Of a stretch of DNA of 64,000 nucleotides, positions 1 through 8,024 are shown one piece after another. This stretch comes from Propionibacteriaceae bacterium (GTDB lineage: Bacteria; Actinomycetota; Actinomycetes; Propionibacteriales; Propionibacteriaceae), in assembly GCA_031266665.1 (NCBI GenBank), contig JAISAO010000021.1, positions 28,452-92,451 on the forward strand. Reading direction: 5' to 3'. Positions within the stretch are counted from its first letter, which is position 1. Each line of letters starts with the position of its first letter. The position numbers and the translations under genes are program-made. Below the pieces are notes generated by a model. The model had not been told where the DNA came from and did not search any database. It worked only from the letters and a program-made list of their open reading frames with translations.

Positions 1-1
1 C

Positions 2-103
2 GCGGTGCGGCGGCTGCGCGGCCTGCTGGAGGACGATCCGTCGCGGCCCAGACACATTAGAACCGTCCACGGCGTCGGATATAAGTGGGTCTCGAACCTA
101 TGA
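2..103 (+). CDS. response regulator, C-terminal end (partial)
   Basis: Only the last 33 codons lie in the window; the gene begins before base 1. The visible end contains the IRTVHGVGYKW motif, typical of the last beta-hairpin of OmpR/PhoB winged-helix DNA-binding domains. The stop codon TGA at 101-103 overlaps the ATG (100) of a histidine kinase gene, so the pair is translationally coupled. With the following ABC transporter it forms a BceRS/BceAB-like layout, so the regulator probably controls the transporter operon; that role is inference. Confidence 0.85.
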   Translation, partial: AVRRLRGLLEDDPSRPRHIRTVHGVGYKWVSNL

Positions 104-1023
104 GGACCGGCGGCAAACTGGCGCAACGGCTGGACGCGATGCTGGACGACGCGCTCGCCGGCAGGTTCAGGGTCGAGGATTACGATGAGAGCCTCTTGTC
201 CAAGATCGAGTCGAAAATGGCCAAGCTGCTCGACGCCGCCGATCTGCGCCAAACACGGATCGAGGACGAGCAACGGCGCGTCCACTCGCTGATCAGCGAC
301 ATCTCCCACCAGACCAGAACGCCGCTGGCGAACGTCTCGCTGTACGCCCAGCTTCTCCTAGAACAGGATCTGGACGAGCCCCAGGCCGGGTTGGCGGCAC
401 AAATCCTGGCCAACGCGGACAAGCTCGGTTTCCTCGTCCAATCGCTGGTGAACACCTCCCGGTTGGAGAGCGGCCTGATACGGATGGCGCCGCGACCAGC
501 CGACGCGCGGGAACTGGTCCGGGCCGCGGTCGCCGGCTGCCTGGCGGACGCCGCCTCGAAGGACATCCGGCTGGCCATCGCCTTGGGCGACGGCCCGCTG
601 CTGGCCAGCTTCGACCCCCGCTGGTGCGGCGAGGCCCTGGTCAACATCATCGACAACGCCATCAAGTACACGCCCCAGGGCGGCCAGGTCACAGTCGGAG
701 CCGAATCCTACGAGATGTTCGTCAGAATCGACGTCTCGGACACCGGACGGGGCATCCGCGAAGCCGATCTGCCGAAGGTGTTCGGGCGCTTCTGGCGGGC
801 GGAGGAGTCCGCCGACGACCCCGGCTCGGGCGTGGGACTGTACCTGGCCCGCCAGATCATCATCGGCTGCGGCGGGTACATCAAAGCGCAGTCAGAACCA
901 GGTCTAGGAAGCGTCTTCTCGGTGTTCCTGTCAAAAATGAAAGACGATCGAAAGATCCCGGCAAGAACAGTGGTCCAAGCTGGACGGGCAAACACCAGCC
1001 AACGGCCGGAAGGACCACTGTGA
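100..1023 (+). CDS. sensor histidine kinase without membrane segments
   Basis: A 307-residue kinase with all catalytic boxes: H-box SDISHQTRTP (phosphoacceptor His about residue 70), N-box NIIDNAIKYTP, G1 DTGRGI and G2 GSGVGLYLA. No hydrophobic stretch long enough to span the membrane is visible, so it should be cytosolic and must sense its signal through a partner. In Bce-type systems the ABC permease is the sensor, which fits the next two genes. ATG 100 (overlapping the regulator stop as ATGA) was preferred over an in-frame GTG at 85. The stop overlaps the ATPase start. Confidence 0.9.
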   Translation: MRTGGKLAQRLDAMLDDALAGRFRVEDYDESLLSKIESKMAKLLDAADLRQTRIEDEQRRVHSLISDISHQTRTPLANVSLYAQLLLEQDLDEPQAGLAAQILANADKLGFLVQSLVNTSRLESGLIRMAPRPADARELVRAAVAGCLADAASKDIRLAIALGDGPLLASFDPRWCGEALVNIIDNAIKYTPQGGQVTVGAESYEMFVRIDVSDTGRGIREADLPKVFGRFWRAEESADDPGSGVGLYLARQIIIGCGGYIKAQSEPGLGSVFSVFLSKMKDDRKIPARTVVQAGRANTSQRPEGPL

Positions 1024-1694
1024 GCATATTGAGAACGACGGACCTGAAAAAGCACTACGGCTCCCCGGGCTCCGACGCCGTGTCGGTCCGGGCGCTCGAC
1101 GGCGTCGACCTGGCCGTCGAGCGGGGCGAATTCGTGTCGGTGGTGGGCAGCTCGGGCAGCGGCAAGTCAACGCTGTTGCACCTGCTGGGCGGCCTCGACC
1201 GTCCGACGGCGGGACAAGTCGAGATCGGCGGCCAGCCGATCTTCGCCATGCGGGACGACGAGCTGACCATTTTCCGCCGCCGCCACATCGGGTTTGTCTT
1301 CCAAAGTTACAACCTGGTCCCAGTTCTGACCGTCGAGGAGAACATTCTGCTGCCGCTGGAACTCGACCGGGCCAGGCCGGACGGCCCGTTCGTGGACCAA
1401 GTGATCGCCATGCTGGGGCTGTCTAACAGAAGGCGCTCCCTGCCCGACCAACTGTCGGGCGGCCAACAGCAGCGCGTCGCCATCGCCCGCGCCCTGGCGG
1501 CGAAGCCGGCCATCATCTTGGCCGACGAGCCGACCGGGAACCTGGACAGCCGGGGCGGCATGGACGTGATGGGGCTGCTGAAGATCAGCGGCGAGCGGTT
1601 CGGCCAGACCATCGTCTTGATCACCCACAACCCGGAGATCGCGCAGCTGGCCGATCGCACCATCCGGATCGAGGACGGGAGGATCGTCTTGTGA
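1020..1694 (+). CDS. ABC transporter ATP-binding protein (MacB/BceA type)
   Basis: A 224-residue ATPase of the LolD/MacB/BceA family, which powers FtsX-fold permeases. Walker A is GSSGSGKST (about residues 41-49), the signature is LSGGQQQRVAIARAL, Walker B is IILADEPTGNLDS, and the switch His is in LITHN. Start GTG 1020 overlaps the kinase stop as GTGA, and the stop overlaps the permease start in the same way. The full unit probably expels or detaches a membrane-active compound, or acts as the sensor of the kinase; the substrate cannot be told. Confidence 0.93.
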   Translation: MSILRTTDLKKHYGSPGSDAVSVRALDGVDLAVERGEFVSVVGSSGSGKSTLLHLLGGLDRPTAGQVEIGGQPIFAMRDDELTIFRRRHIGFVFQSYNLVPVLTVEENILLPLELDRARPDGPFVDQVIAMLGLSNRRRSLPDQLSGGQQQRVAIARALAAKPAIILADEPTGNLDSRGGMDVMGLLKISGERFGQTIVLITHNPEIAQLADRTIRIEDGRIVL

Positions 1695-3259
1695 GCGCGA
1701 GCCACAACAGCGCGATCCGCCGTGTCACGCGACGGTCGCTCAAACAGAACCCGAGCCACACCGTCTTCACGGTGCTGGCGATCACGTTGTCCGCGGCCAT
1801 GATCTCAGCGGTCTGCGGGTTCGCCGCCAGCGGGCGGCAGATGCTGTTCGATTTCTTGGGCGAGGATGTCTTGGAGGCACGGCAATACAGCGCCATGGTG
1901 TACACGGCGGCGGCTGTCTTCGGTCTGATCCTGGTGGCGACGTCCGTCATCATCGCCTCAAACGCTTTCCGGGCCAGCGCGGGCGAGCGGACGAAACAGT
2001 TCGGCCTGCTGGGGAGCATCGGCGCGACCAAAGGACAAATCACGGCGGCGGTGGTTTACGAGGGCGTGTTCCTCAGTGCGGTGGGAATACCCCTGGGGCT
2101 GCTGCTCGGCAACGCCATACACCTGTTGGCCGCAGATATAGTTGAAACACTGTTCGTCCAGGTCAACGCCGCCAGAATGGCCCACGGCGCCAACGGCGAC
2201 AGCGAACTTCATTTCGCCTATGTGTTCTCATGGCCAGCCACGGCGCTGGCCGTCGCCGTCAGCCTCGTCACCGTTCTGGTCTCGGCTTGGCTGCCGGCGC
2301 GCCGGGCCGCCTCGCTGTCGCCGGTCGAGGCCATGCGCCAAAGCGGAGGGGACGCGCCAGCGGCGAAATCCGTCAAAGTGTCTCCCCTGACGCGGGCGCT
2401 GTTCGGCTGTGAGGGCGCGCTGGCCGTGAAGTACGCCAAACGCGGCCGCCGCAGCTACCGCGCGACGGTGGCCGCGCTGTCCATCTCCGTGGTCCTATTC
2501 ATAACGGGCTCGTTCTTCGCCAGCGGGATGGAACGGTCGATGACTTCCGCGATGCCCTACGCCGGCGTCACCGCCGGAGTGGAGTACATCTCCGCCACGG
2601 ATCACCGTTTGCCGCTGGCAGCGGTGGAACGGGTGACCGTGCGGCTGGCCGAGTTCCCCGACACTATTGTGCATCTGGAGGAAGCCACCGAGGATGGCAC
2701 GGCCTTGACCGTCTGGCTGGCCGAGACTGACGATGTGGAGGGGTTCAGGTCCTATGCCATGTCCGTGCTCGAAGAAATCGTCGGGGCGCCGCAAAGCGAC
2801 CAGTACCGGCTGAACACCTACGACACCTCCAAAATCACCGCCGGACAAAGGGCGGTGATGCTGGCCGTCAGATTGTTCACCTATGGCTTCGTGGCCCTGC
2901 TGACGTTGATCGCCGTCACCAACGTGATCAGCACGGTGGTGACGAATATGCGCCTGCGTAACCGTGAGTTCGCCCTGCTTAGAGCCATCGGGATGTCGCG
3001 GAAGAACTTCTCCAAGATGCTGCGCCACGAGAGCCTGCTGTCCTCGGCGCGGGCGTTGCTGTACGGGATTCCCCTCGGCTCGGCGTTCGCCTACATCCTT
3101 TACACCGGCTTCATGCGGTCTACGGAGTTCGGCTTCGTCTACCCCTGGCTGGCCGTGGCGATCAGTCTGGCCGGTGTGATCGTGATCGTGTTCGCCGCCA
3201 CCAAGATCGCCCAGAGCCGGATCAACCGGCTGAGCGTCATCGAGGCCCTGCACGAGTGA
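1691..3259 (+). CDS. ABC transporter permease, FtsX/MacB family
   Basis: A 522-residue integral membrane protein starting at GTG 1691 inside the ATPase stop (GTGA). It has two FtsX-like modules. The first has a helix near residue 20, two more around 65-90 and 110-140, and one at 185-210 ending in LPARRAASLSPVEAM. After a central hydrophobic segment near 250-275 and a soluble loop (280-390), the second module has three helices and ends in SVIEALHE. Both modules end in the S(L/V)xxVEA/IEA motif typical of the family. It is shorter than most BceB permeases (about 650), with a smaller extracellular loop. Confidence 0.9.
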   Translation: MSASHNSAIRRVTRRSLKQNPSHTVFTVLAITLSAAMISAVCGFAASGRQMLFDFLGEDVLEARQYSAMVYTAAAVFGLILVATSVIIASNAFRASAGERTKQFGLLGSIGATKGQITAAVVYEGVFLSAVGIPLGLLLGNAIHLLAADIVETLFVQVNAARMAHGANGDSELHFAYVFSWPATALAVAVSLVTVLVSAWLPARRAASLSPVEAMRQSGGDAPAAKSVKVSPLTRALFGCEGALAVKYAKRGRRSYRATVAALSISVVLFITGSFFASGMERSMTSAMPYAGVTAGVEYISATDHRLPLAAVERVTVRLAEFPDTIVHLEEATEDGTALTVWLAETDDVEGFRSYAMSVLEEIVGAPQSDQYRLNTYDTSKITAGQRAVMLAVRLFTYGFVALLTLIAVTNVISTVVTNMRLRNREFALLRAIGMSRKNFSKMLRHESLLSSARALLYGIPLGSAFAYILYTGFMRSTEFGFVYPWLAVAISLAGVIVIVFAATKIAQSRINRLSVIEALHE

Positions 3260-3283
3260 ACGCCGGACGAAGAATCCGACTGG

Positions 3284-3376
3284 GAGGCTTATTCATGGTG
3301 AGACCGCGGGTCAAACCCGCCATGACGCCGCCGGTCGTCATCTTGGACTTGACCCGAGATCTGGTCCGGCCCGCGC
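3284..3376. repeat. dispersed repeat element, copy 1 (degenerate)
   Basis: Starts with GAGGCTTATTCA and contains GTCATCTTGGACTTGACCCGAGATCTGG. The second copy at 29796-29898 has the same left end and the same core, with a better inner palindrome. Copy 1 has lost the right terminal arm. It fills the gap after the permease gene. Confidence 0.6.
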
Positions 3377-3464
3377 CTAAGCCGCTGGCCATGGGCGAGG
3401 GCGGAATCGCGGCGGCCAACCGGGGAGGCCCGCCGTCCGGCCGGCGGCCGGGGAGGCCGTGGTC

Positions 3465-4499
3465 ATGATAGTGGGACTGCTGCTGGCCGACGCCATGCGT
3501 TCTTTCGACGTCGGCGCGGCGCTCGAGGTGTTCGCCTACGACCGGACCGTCTCCGGGGTGCCCCGAGACGATGTGCGCCTGGCCTCCCCGGCGGGACAGG
3601 TCACCTTGGACCACGGGCTCAGGCTGGCCACCGGGCCGCTGTCGGGGTTGGCCGGCTGCGAGTTGATCGTCGTCCCCGGCTTCGCCAACCTGGACGCCTA
3701 CCCGTCCACGGTCACGCCGGCCAGCCCCTACGCCGGCCAACGGCGCCCCGGCTGGGCCGACCTGGCCGTCCCGCCCGGACTGGCCGCCGCCCTGGTCGAG
3801 GCCCACGCCGCCGGGGCCGAGATCGCCTCGGTCTGCACCGGCGCCTTCGTCCTGGCCCAAGCCGGCTTGTTGGACGGCGCGGAGGCCACGACCCACTGGG
3901 GCGCCTGCCAGACCCTGGCCGAGCAACACCCACGGGTGCGCGTCCGGCCCGATGTGCTCTACACCCACGACGCCGCCCGTCGGGTCTGGACCTCGGCCGG
4001 GGTGACCGCCGGCATCGACTTGTGCATCGCCATCAAAGCCCACCACCACGGGGCCGTCGCCGCCGCCACCGTCGCCCGCTCCATGGTGCTGCCGGCCGTC
4101 CGCCACGGCGGCCAGGCCCAATACATCCCGCCCCGCCTGGCCGAGCGCGAGACCGTCGGCGCCGACCTGGCCGCCCTCTGCGCCGCCGTCCGGCGCGACC
4201 TGGGCCGCGCCTGGACCCTGGCCGACATGGCTGCGGCCGGCCACCTGTCCAGCCGCAGTCTGCAACGCCGCTTCGCCGCCCAAATCGGCCTGAGCCCGTC
4301 CGCCTGGCTCATCCGCGAACGGGTCCGGGCCGCCCAAGAACTCCTGGAGTCCTCCGTCTTGGACGTCGGCCAAGTGGCCAGCCGGGTCGGCTTCGGCTCC
4401 GCCGACCTGCTGCGCAAACACTTCCGCCCCCTGGTCGGAACCACCCCCACCCGTTACCGAACCGCCTTCCCGCCGCCTCGACCGGCGGGGCGGCCGTGA
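3465..4499 (+). CDS. GlxA-family transcriptional regulator (DJ-1/PfpI + AraC HTH)
   Basis: A 344-residue regulator. The N-terminal half (about 1-190) is a DJ-1/PfpI-like domain with the nucleophile-elbow segment SVCTGAFVLAQAGLLDG, which contains the Cys. The C-terminal 110 residues are an AraC/XylS double HTH (SSRSLQRRFAAQIGLSPSAWL, then DVGQVASRVGFGSADLLRKHFR). Members activate catabolic or stress genes; the ligand is unknown. ATG 3465 was chosen because GGGAGG at 3451-3456 sits 8 bases upstream. Codon use matches the neighbours. Confidence 0.92.
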   Translation: MIVGLLLADAMRSFDVGAALEVFAYDRTVSGVPRDDVRLASPAGQVTLDHGLRLATGPLSGLAGCELIVVPGFANLDAYPSTVTPASPYAGQRRPGWADLAVPPGLAAALVEAHAAGAEIASVCTGAFVLAQAGLLDGAEATTHWGACQTLAEQHPRVRVRPDVLYTHDAARRVWTSAGVTAGIDLCIAIKAHHHGAVAAATVARSMVLPAVRHGGQAQYIPPRLAERETVGADLAALCAAVRRDLGRAWTLADMAAAGHLSSRSLQRRFAAQIGLSPSAWLIRERVRAAQELLESSVLDVGQVASRVGFGSADLLRKHFRPLVGTTPTRYRTAFPPPRPAGRP

Positions 4500-4506
4500 A
4501 TCAGCC

Positions 4507-4860
4507 TCATTGGCCGGGAACGACGCAGAACTGGTTCCCGTCCGGATCGGCCAGCACCGTCCAGGCGAAACCGTTCACCTCGTGTTGGGCGACGAAGGCG
4601 GCCCCGGCGGCGACGAACCGTCGCGCTTCGGCCTCCACGTCGGCCGCCGAGCAATCCAGATGGACGCGATTCTTGCCGGGCGTCGGCTGGTCCACCTGCT
4701 GAAAACACAAAGTGAAACCGTTGTCCCGCTCGCCAATGCCGACCATCACATACTGGCCCAGATCGGCGTAGACGACGCCGCCCGTCCGTTCGGCCCACCA
4801 GGCGGCCAGCCGCCGCGGATCAGTCGTGTCGATCGCGACCTGTTTGATGGCGATGCTCAT
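4507..4860 (-). CDS. VOC-family (glyoxalase-like) protein
   Basis: A 117-residue single-module vicinal-oxygen-chelate protein. It begins MSIAIKQVAIDTTDP, carries the paired beta-alpha-beta-beta-beta layout with RVHLDCSA in the middle, and ends WTVLADPDGNQFCVV, the usual metal-site strand of the glyoxalase/bleomycin-resistance/dioxygenase fold. The enzyme activity cannot be assigned. The ATG (4858-4860) overlaps the stop of the GyrI-like gene by 4 bases, so the two are co-translated. Confidence 0.88.
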   Translation of the reverse strand: MSIAIKQVAIDTTDPRRLAAWWAERTGGVVYADLGQYVMVGIGERDNGFTLCFQQVDQPTPGKNRVHLDCSAADVEAEARRFVAAGAAFVAQHEVNGFAWTVLADPDGNQFCVVPGQ

Positions 4861-5486
4861 ATTGATTCCCCTCGTATCGGGTGGCGCAGTATCGTGCGCA
4901 TTTTCTCCGGCGCGACCTTGCGCGGGTCGGACAGGTAGATCTCGTGGTGCCGCCGGCCGCCGCCTAAGTCGATGGCATAACCATGTTCGACGGCGAAGGC
5001 GTCGATGGCGGCCACCGTGGCCGGCTCGTCATCGTAGGGGCCGAGGTGCGTCGCCTGCGCGCACAGGCCCTCGGCGAAATGGACGAGCCGCGCTCTCGCC
5101 AGGTCGAGTTTCGGCTTCTTCCTGGCGACGACATCACAGGTCGAGGCGAAAACGTCCTGGGTCACGAAGTCGGGTTGACGAATGAGCGCCGTCCACACGA
5201 ACGCGCTCTTGTCCGCTATCGGGGAGCCGCCTCCCCGGAAGTCCTCATCGGTGACGCTCCAAAATCCCTCCAGCGGAGCGACAACGTACTCCAGCACCGA
5301 CTTGTTGCCCATTTTGACGGCATAAGACAACCCGTAAATAACTTGTACGGCGGAGCTGTAGTCTTCGCCCGTGTTCGGATCACCAACGCCGTCCACGGCG
5401 ATGAATGTCATCTCTGGCACGTCGACGACCCGAGGCGACGAGTTGGACCCATACAGGTCTCCACGCTCCTTCTTGAAGTCAAACAT
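4857..5486 (-). CDS. GyrI-like small-molecule-binding domain protein
   Basis: A 209-residue stand-alone protein beginning MFDFKKERGDLY and continuing VPEMTFIAVDGVGDPN, the typical opening of GyrI-like (SOUL/SbmC-related) proteins, which bind hydrophobic small molecules. ATG 5486 was selected because family members start at this MxDFKKE motif; the reading frame stays open far upstream, but that extension is antisense to the next gene. A second ATG at 5528 would add 14 residues. It is coupled to the downstream VOC gene, suggesting a small detoxification or resistance pair (inference). Confidence 0.85.
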   Translation of the reverse strand: MFDFKKERGDLYGSNSSPRVVDVPEMTFIAVDGVGDPNTGEDYSSAVQVIYGLSYAVKMGNKSVLEYVVAPLEGFWSVTDEDFRGGGSPIADKSAFVWTALIRQPDFVTQDVFASTCDVVARKKPKLDLARARLVHFAEGLCAQATHLGPYDDEPATVAAIDAFAVEHGYAIDLGGGRRHHEIYLSDPRKVAPEKMRTILRHPIRGESI

Positions 5487-5775
5487 CGGTTGATCGTAGC
5501 GCTCCAGACCATAGGAGACCGGCGGCATCGCCAGGAATGAGCGTGTCGGCGTGTTCTTCGTCAAAGCTGTCGCTCCCAGACGGCACCATGCGCACCGACG
5601 ACACGGCGGTCTACCAGACCAGCACAACACAACCAGGCTGCTGCCTCTGGACGAGCCCGGACAATGCCTTTGGGCCATGGATTTTCGCCCCAGACGATCA
5701 GGTCGAACAGATAGCAGGTGTTCGCACGCTTGGCGGCCGTGGGCGTCCAGAGGTTTGGGGCCTACGCTGGACGGC

Positions 5776-6372
5776 ATGACGTCGACCGGGGAGCCGCTGC
5801 TGCCGCGCGTGGTCTGGCTGGTCCTGTTCGATGGCTTCGAGGAACTTGACTTGTTCGGCCCGGTCGAGGTTTTCGGGCTGTCGCCTAAGCGGTTCCGCCT
5901 GCGATTCATCGCCCAGAGCGCCGGCATTGTCACCGCCGCGCACGGCGCCAAGGTGCTAGCGGACTGCGGGCGCGACGACGCGCCTCCCCCGGACATAGTG
6001 CTGGTGCCCGGCGGAGCGGGCAGCCGCGTCCTGGCCCACGACGAATCCTTCCTCAACTGGTTGGGAGGGTGGGCCTCGGAGGCGCCGGTGGTCGCCTCGG
6101 TCTGCACCGGGTCGGCGCTGCTGGCGGCCGCGGGCTTGCTCGACGGGTATCGGGCCACCTCGAACAGTCGCGCCTTCGGCTGGGCCACCGGTTTCGGCCC
6201 GAAGACACAATGGGCGCCCGGCGCGCGCTGGGTGGCCGACGGCAACAGGTGGACCTCGGCCGGCGTCTCGGCCGGAATCGACATGACCTTAGCGCTGGCC
6301 GCCGCCCTCTGCGGGCCAGCGACCGCCGAGGAGATCGCGTCGCGCATGGAGTACGACTGGGCCGCCCGCTAA
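5776..6372 (+). CDS. DJ-1/PfpI family protein
   Basis: A 198-residue protein with only the DJ-1/PfpI fold: opening LVLFDGFEELDLFGPVEVF, the acidic residue in the first turn, and the nucleophile elbow VASVCTGSALLAAAGLLDG containing Cys. It is closely related to the amidase-like N-domain of the GlxA regulator at 3465, but lacks an AraC domain. ATG 5776 begins MTSTGEP; the long upstream extension of the frame has no family resemblance. The 289 bases before it (5487-5775) show no convincing gene. Confidence 0.85.
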   Translation: MTSTGEPLLPRVVWLVLFDGFEELDLFGPVEVFGLSPKRFRLRFIAQSAGIVTAAHGAKVLADCGRDDAPPPDIVLVPGGAGSRVLAHDESFLNWLGGWASEAPVVASVCTGSALLAAAGLLDGYRATSNSRAFGWATGFGPKTQWAPGARWVADGNRWTSAGVSAGIDMTLALAAALCGPATAEEIASRMEYDWAAR

Positions 6373-6448
6373 AGACGACCCACCATCACTCGGCGGCTTG
6401 AACCTGGAGGCTGGGTAGACGGAATAGTCCACGTCCCGGGCCGGGCCG

Positions 6449-6470
6449 ATTGTGAGACTCATCTCACAAT
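6449..6470. promoter_or_regulatory. perfect 9+9 bp palindromic operator
   Basis: ATTGTGAGA (6449-6457) and its exact complement TCTCACAAT (6462-6470) are separated by CTCA. A second inverted repeat, GCAAGGA/TCCTTGC (6476-6482, 6491-6497), follows, then a -10 box TACAAT (6498-6503). The site lies just upstream of the ATPase/winged-helix gene at 6510, which may regulate itself here. Confidence 0.7.
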
Positions 6471-6509
6471 TTCATGCAAGGATCTCACCGTCCTTGCTAC
6501 AATCCGCCT

Positions 6510-7970
6510 ATGGATCTGAGCATTGTCATCGCCGGACTGCGGGCGACTGGCAGCGATGACGCGCACTTCGAGGCTAAGAGCGCGGCCGGGGAGTTCCCGG
6601 AGTCGGTCGCGGCCACGCTCAGCGCGTTTGCCAACACGCCGGGTGGCGGGGTGCTGATCCTTGGCCTTGATGAGAGTCGCGCTTTCGCGGCCACTGGTGT
6701 CTATGACGCGGTGGCCTGCCAGAAGGCGGTGGCGGCTGTGGCCCGCAACGGGTTGGAGCCGTCTGTGGCCGTCACGGCGGAGACGGTCGATTTCGAGGGG
6801 GCGACGCTGGTCGTGGTCGCTGTTCCGGAGGTGGGGCGGCAGGTCAAGCCGGTGCGGGTGCGCCGGTCCGGCAAGGCGTATCTGCGCCAGTATGACGGCG
6901 ACTATCCGCTGTCATACCAGGAGGAGCAGGCCTTGATCGCCGACCGGGGCCATCCGGTGTTCGACCATGCGCCCGTTGACAACGCCACCACGGCTGACCT
7001 GGATCAGACGGCGGTGAGCCGCTACTTGGAGGACCGCCGGGCGCTGTCGCCCGCCCTCGCCCCGGTGTCGGATGAGGTCGTGCTACTGCGCACGGGCGTG
7101 GTCGACCGACTAGGGCAGCCGACGTTGGCGGGGCTGTTGGCGCTCGGCGTCTATCCGCAGCAGTTCTTCCCCAACCTGGCGATCCAGGCGAGCCTGGTGG
7201 ACGAACGGCTGGGTCGCGCCTCCCGGGCTCTCGACAGCGCCTATCTGACCGGTCCGGTGCCGGTGATGTTGGAATCGGCGATTCAGTGGGTGCGACGAGT
7301 GACGTTGCAAGGCATCGTGTCCGACCCGCTGACTGGGGCGGTCGAAGACCGACCGGACTATCCCTTCGAGGCGGTGCGAGAGTTGGTGGCCAACGCGCTG
7401 ATCCACCGCGACTTGGGCCCGCACGCCCTGGACGCGCCGATCACGCTCCGCATCGACTCTCGGCAGTTGTTGGTCGCCAATCCGGGCGGCCTGTTGGGGC
7501 TGTCCGTGGACGCGCTGGGCAAGACGCCCTCGCATCTGCGCAACGGCTGGCTGAGCGAGATCCTGCGTTCGGCCCGCCTGTCGGACGGGCGGCGCGTGGT
7601 CGAACGGCTGGGCAGCGGCATCCCGACGGTGTTGGCAGCGGTGGCCAAAGCTGGCTTGCCTCCGCCGGTGTTCCATGACTACGGCGTGCGTTTCACAGTG
7701 CGAGTGCTGGCGCGACGAGGCGGCCAAACCACCGCCACGCCGAGCCAGTCGCCCGGGTCGGCGTCTGGCCAAAGGGGCGAGCCGCATCCGACCCGGGCAA
7801 TAGTGGTCTCGGCCTTGCGAGAGGGCGGCCCGGCCACCGTCCGGAGCCTGGCAGAGACGACGGGGTTGACCTTGTTCCAAGTCAGACACTCACTGCAGCG
7901 GCTCCGGGCGGACGGTCTGGTGGCGGAAACTGCCTTGGACGGCAAGACCCGCGAATACAGGATCGCTTAG
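6510..7970 (+). CDS. AlbA_2 / RecG-like ATP-binding protein with C-terminal winged helix
   Basis: A 486-residue protein. Residues 1-135 form an AlbA_2 (Schlafen-type) domain: HFEAKSA, FANTPGGGVLILGLDE and AYLRQYDGDYPLS. Residues about 270-405 form an HATPase_c_4 domain with RELVANALIHRD, LLVANPGGL and ERLGSGIPTV. The last 60 residues are a winged helix (TVRSLAETTGLTLFQVRHSLQRL). Such proteins are usually DNA-binding regulators. ATG 6510 is 6 bases after TACAAT (6498-6503), so the mRNA is predicted leaderless; no Shine-Dalgarno is present. Autoregulation through the palindrome is inference. Confidence 0.88.
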   Translation: MDLSIVIAGLRATGSDDAHFEAKSAAGEFPESVAATLSAFANTPGGGVLILGLDESRAFAATGVYDAVACQKAVAAVARNGLEPSVAVTAETVDFEGATLVVVAVPEVGRQVKPVRVRRSGKAYLRQYDGDYPLSYQEEQALIADRGHPVFDHAPVDNATTADLDQTAVSRYLEDRRALSPALAPVSDEVVLLRTGVVDRLGQPTLAGLLALGVYPQQFFPNLAIQASLVDERLGRASRALDSAYLTGPVPVMLESAIQWVRRVTLQGIVSDPLTGAVEDRPDYPFEAVRELVANALIHRDLGPHALDAPITLRIDSRQLLVANPGGLLGLSVDALGKTPSHLRNGWLSEILRSARLSDGRRVVERLGSGIPTVLAAVAKAGLPPPVFHDYGVRFTVRVLARRGGQTTATPSQSPGSASGQRGEPHPTRAIVVSALREGGPATVRSLAETTGLTLFQVRHSLQRLRADGLVAETALDGKTREYRIA

Positions 7971-8024
7971 GCGGCGCGCGGATCAGCCTGAAAAAGTGGT
8001 CGTCGTCTGGGGGCGAGCGCCACG

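Noticed and set aside
5487..5775. possible small gene (5537-5779 +) or gene remnant between the GyrI-like and PfpI genes
   Set aside because: No ribosome site, no recognisable domain in any frame; left as intergenic.
4857..6347. 496-residue ORF combining the GyrI-like protein with a long N-terminal part
   Set aside because: The first 287 residues are antisense to the DJ-1/PfpI gene and have no family features; the GyrI-like family starts at MFDFKKE.
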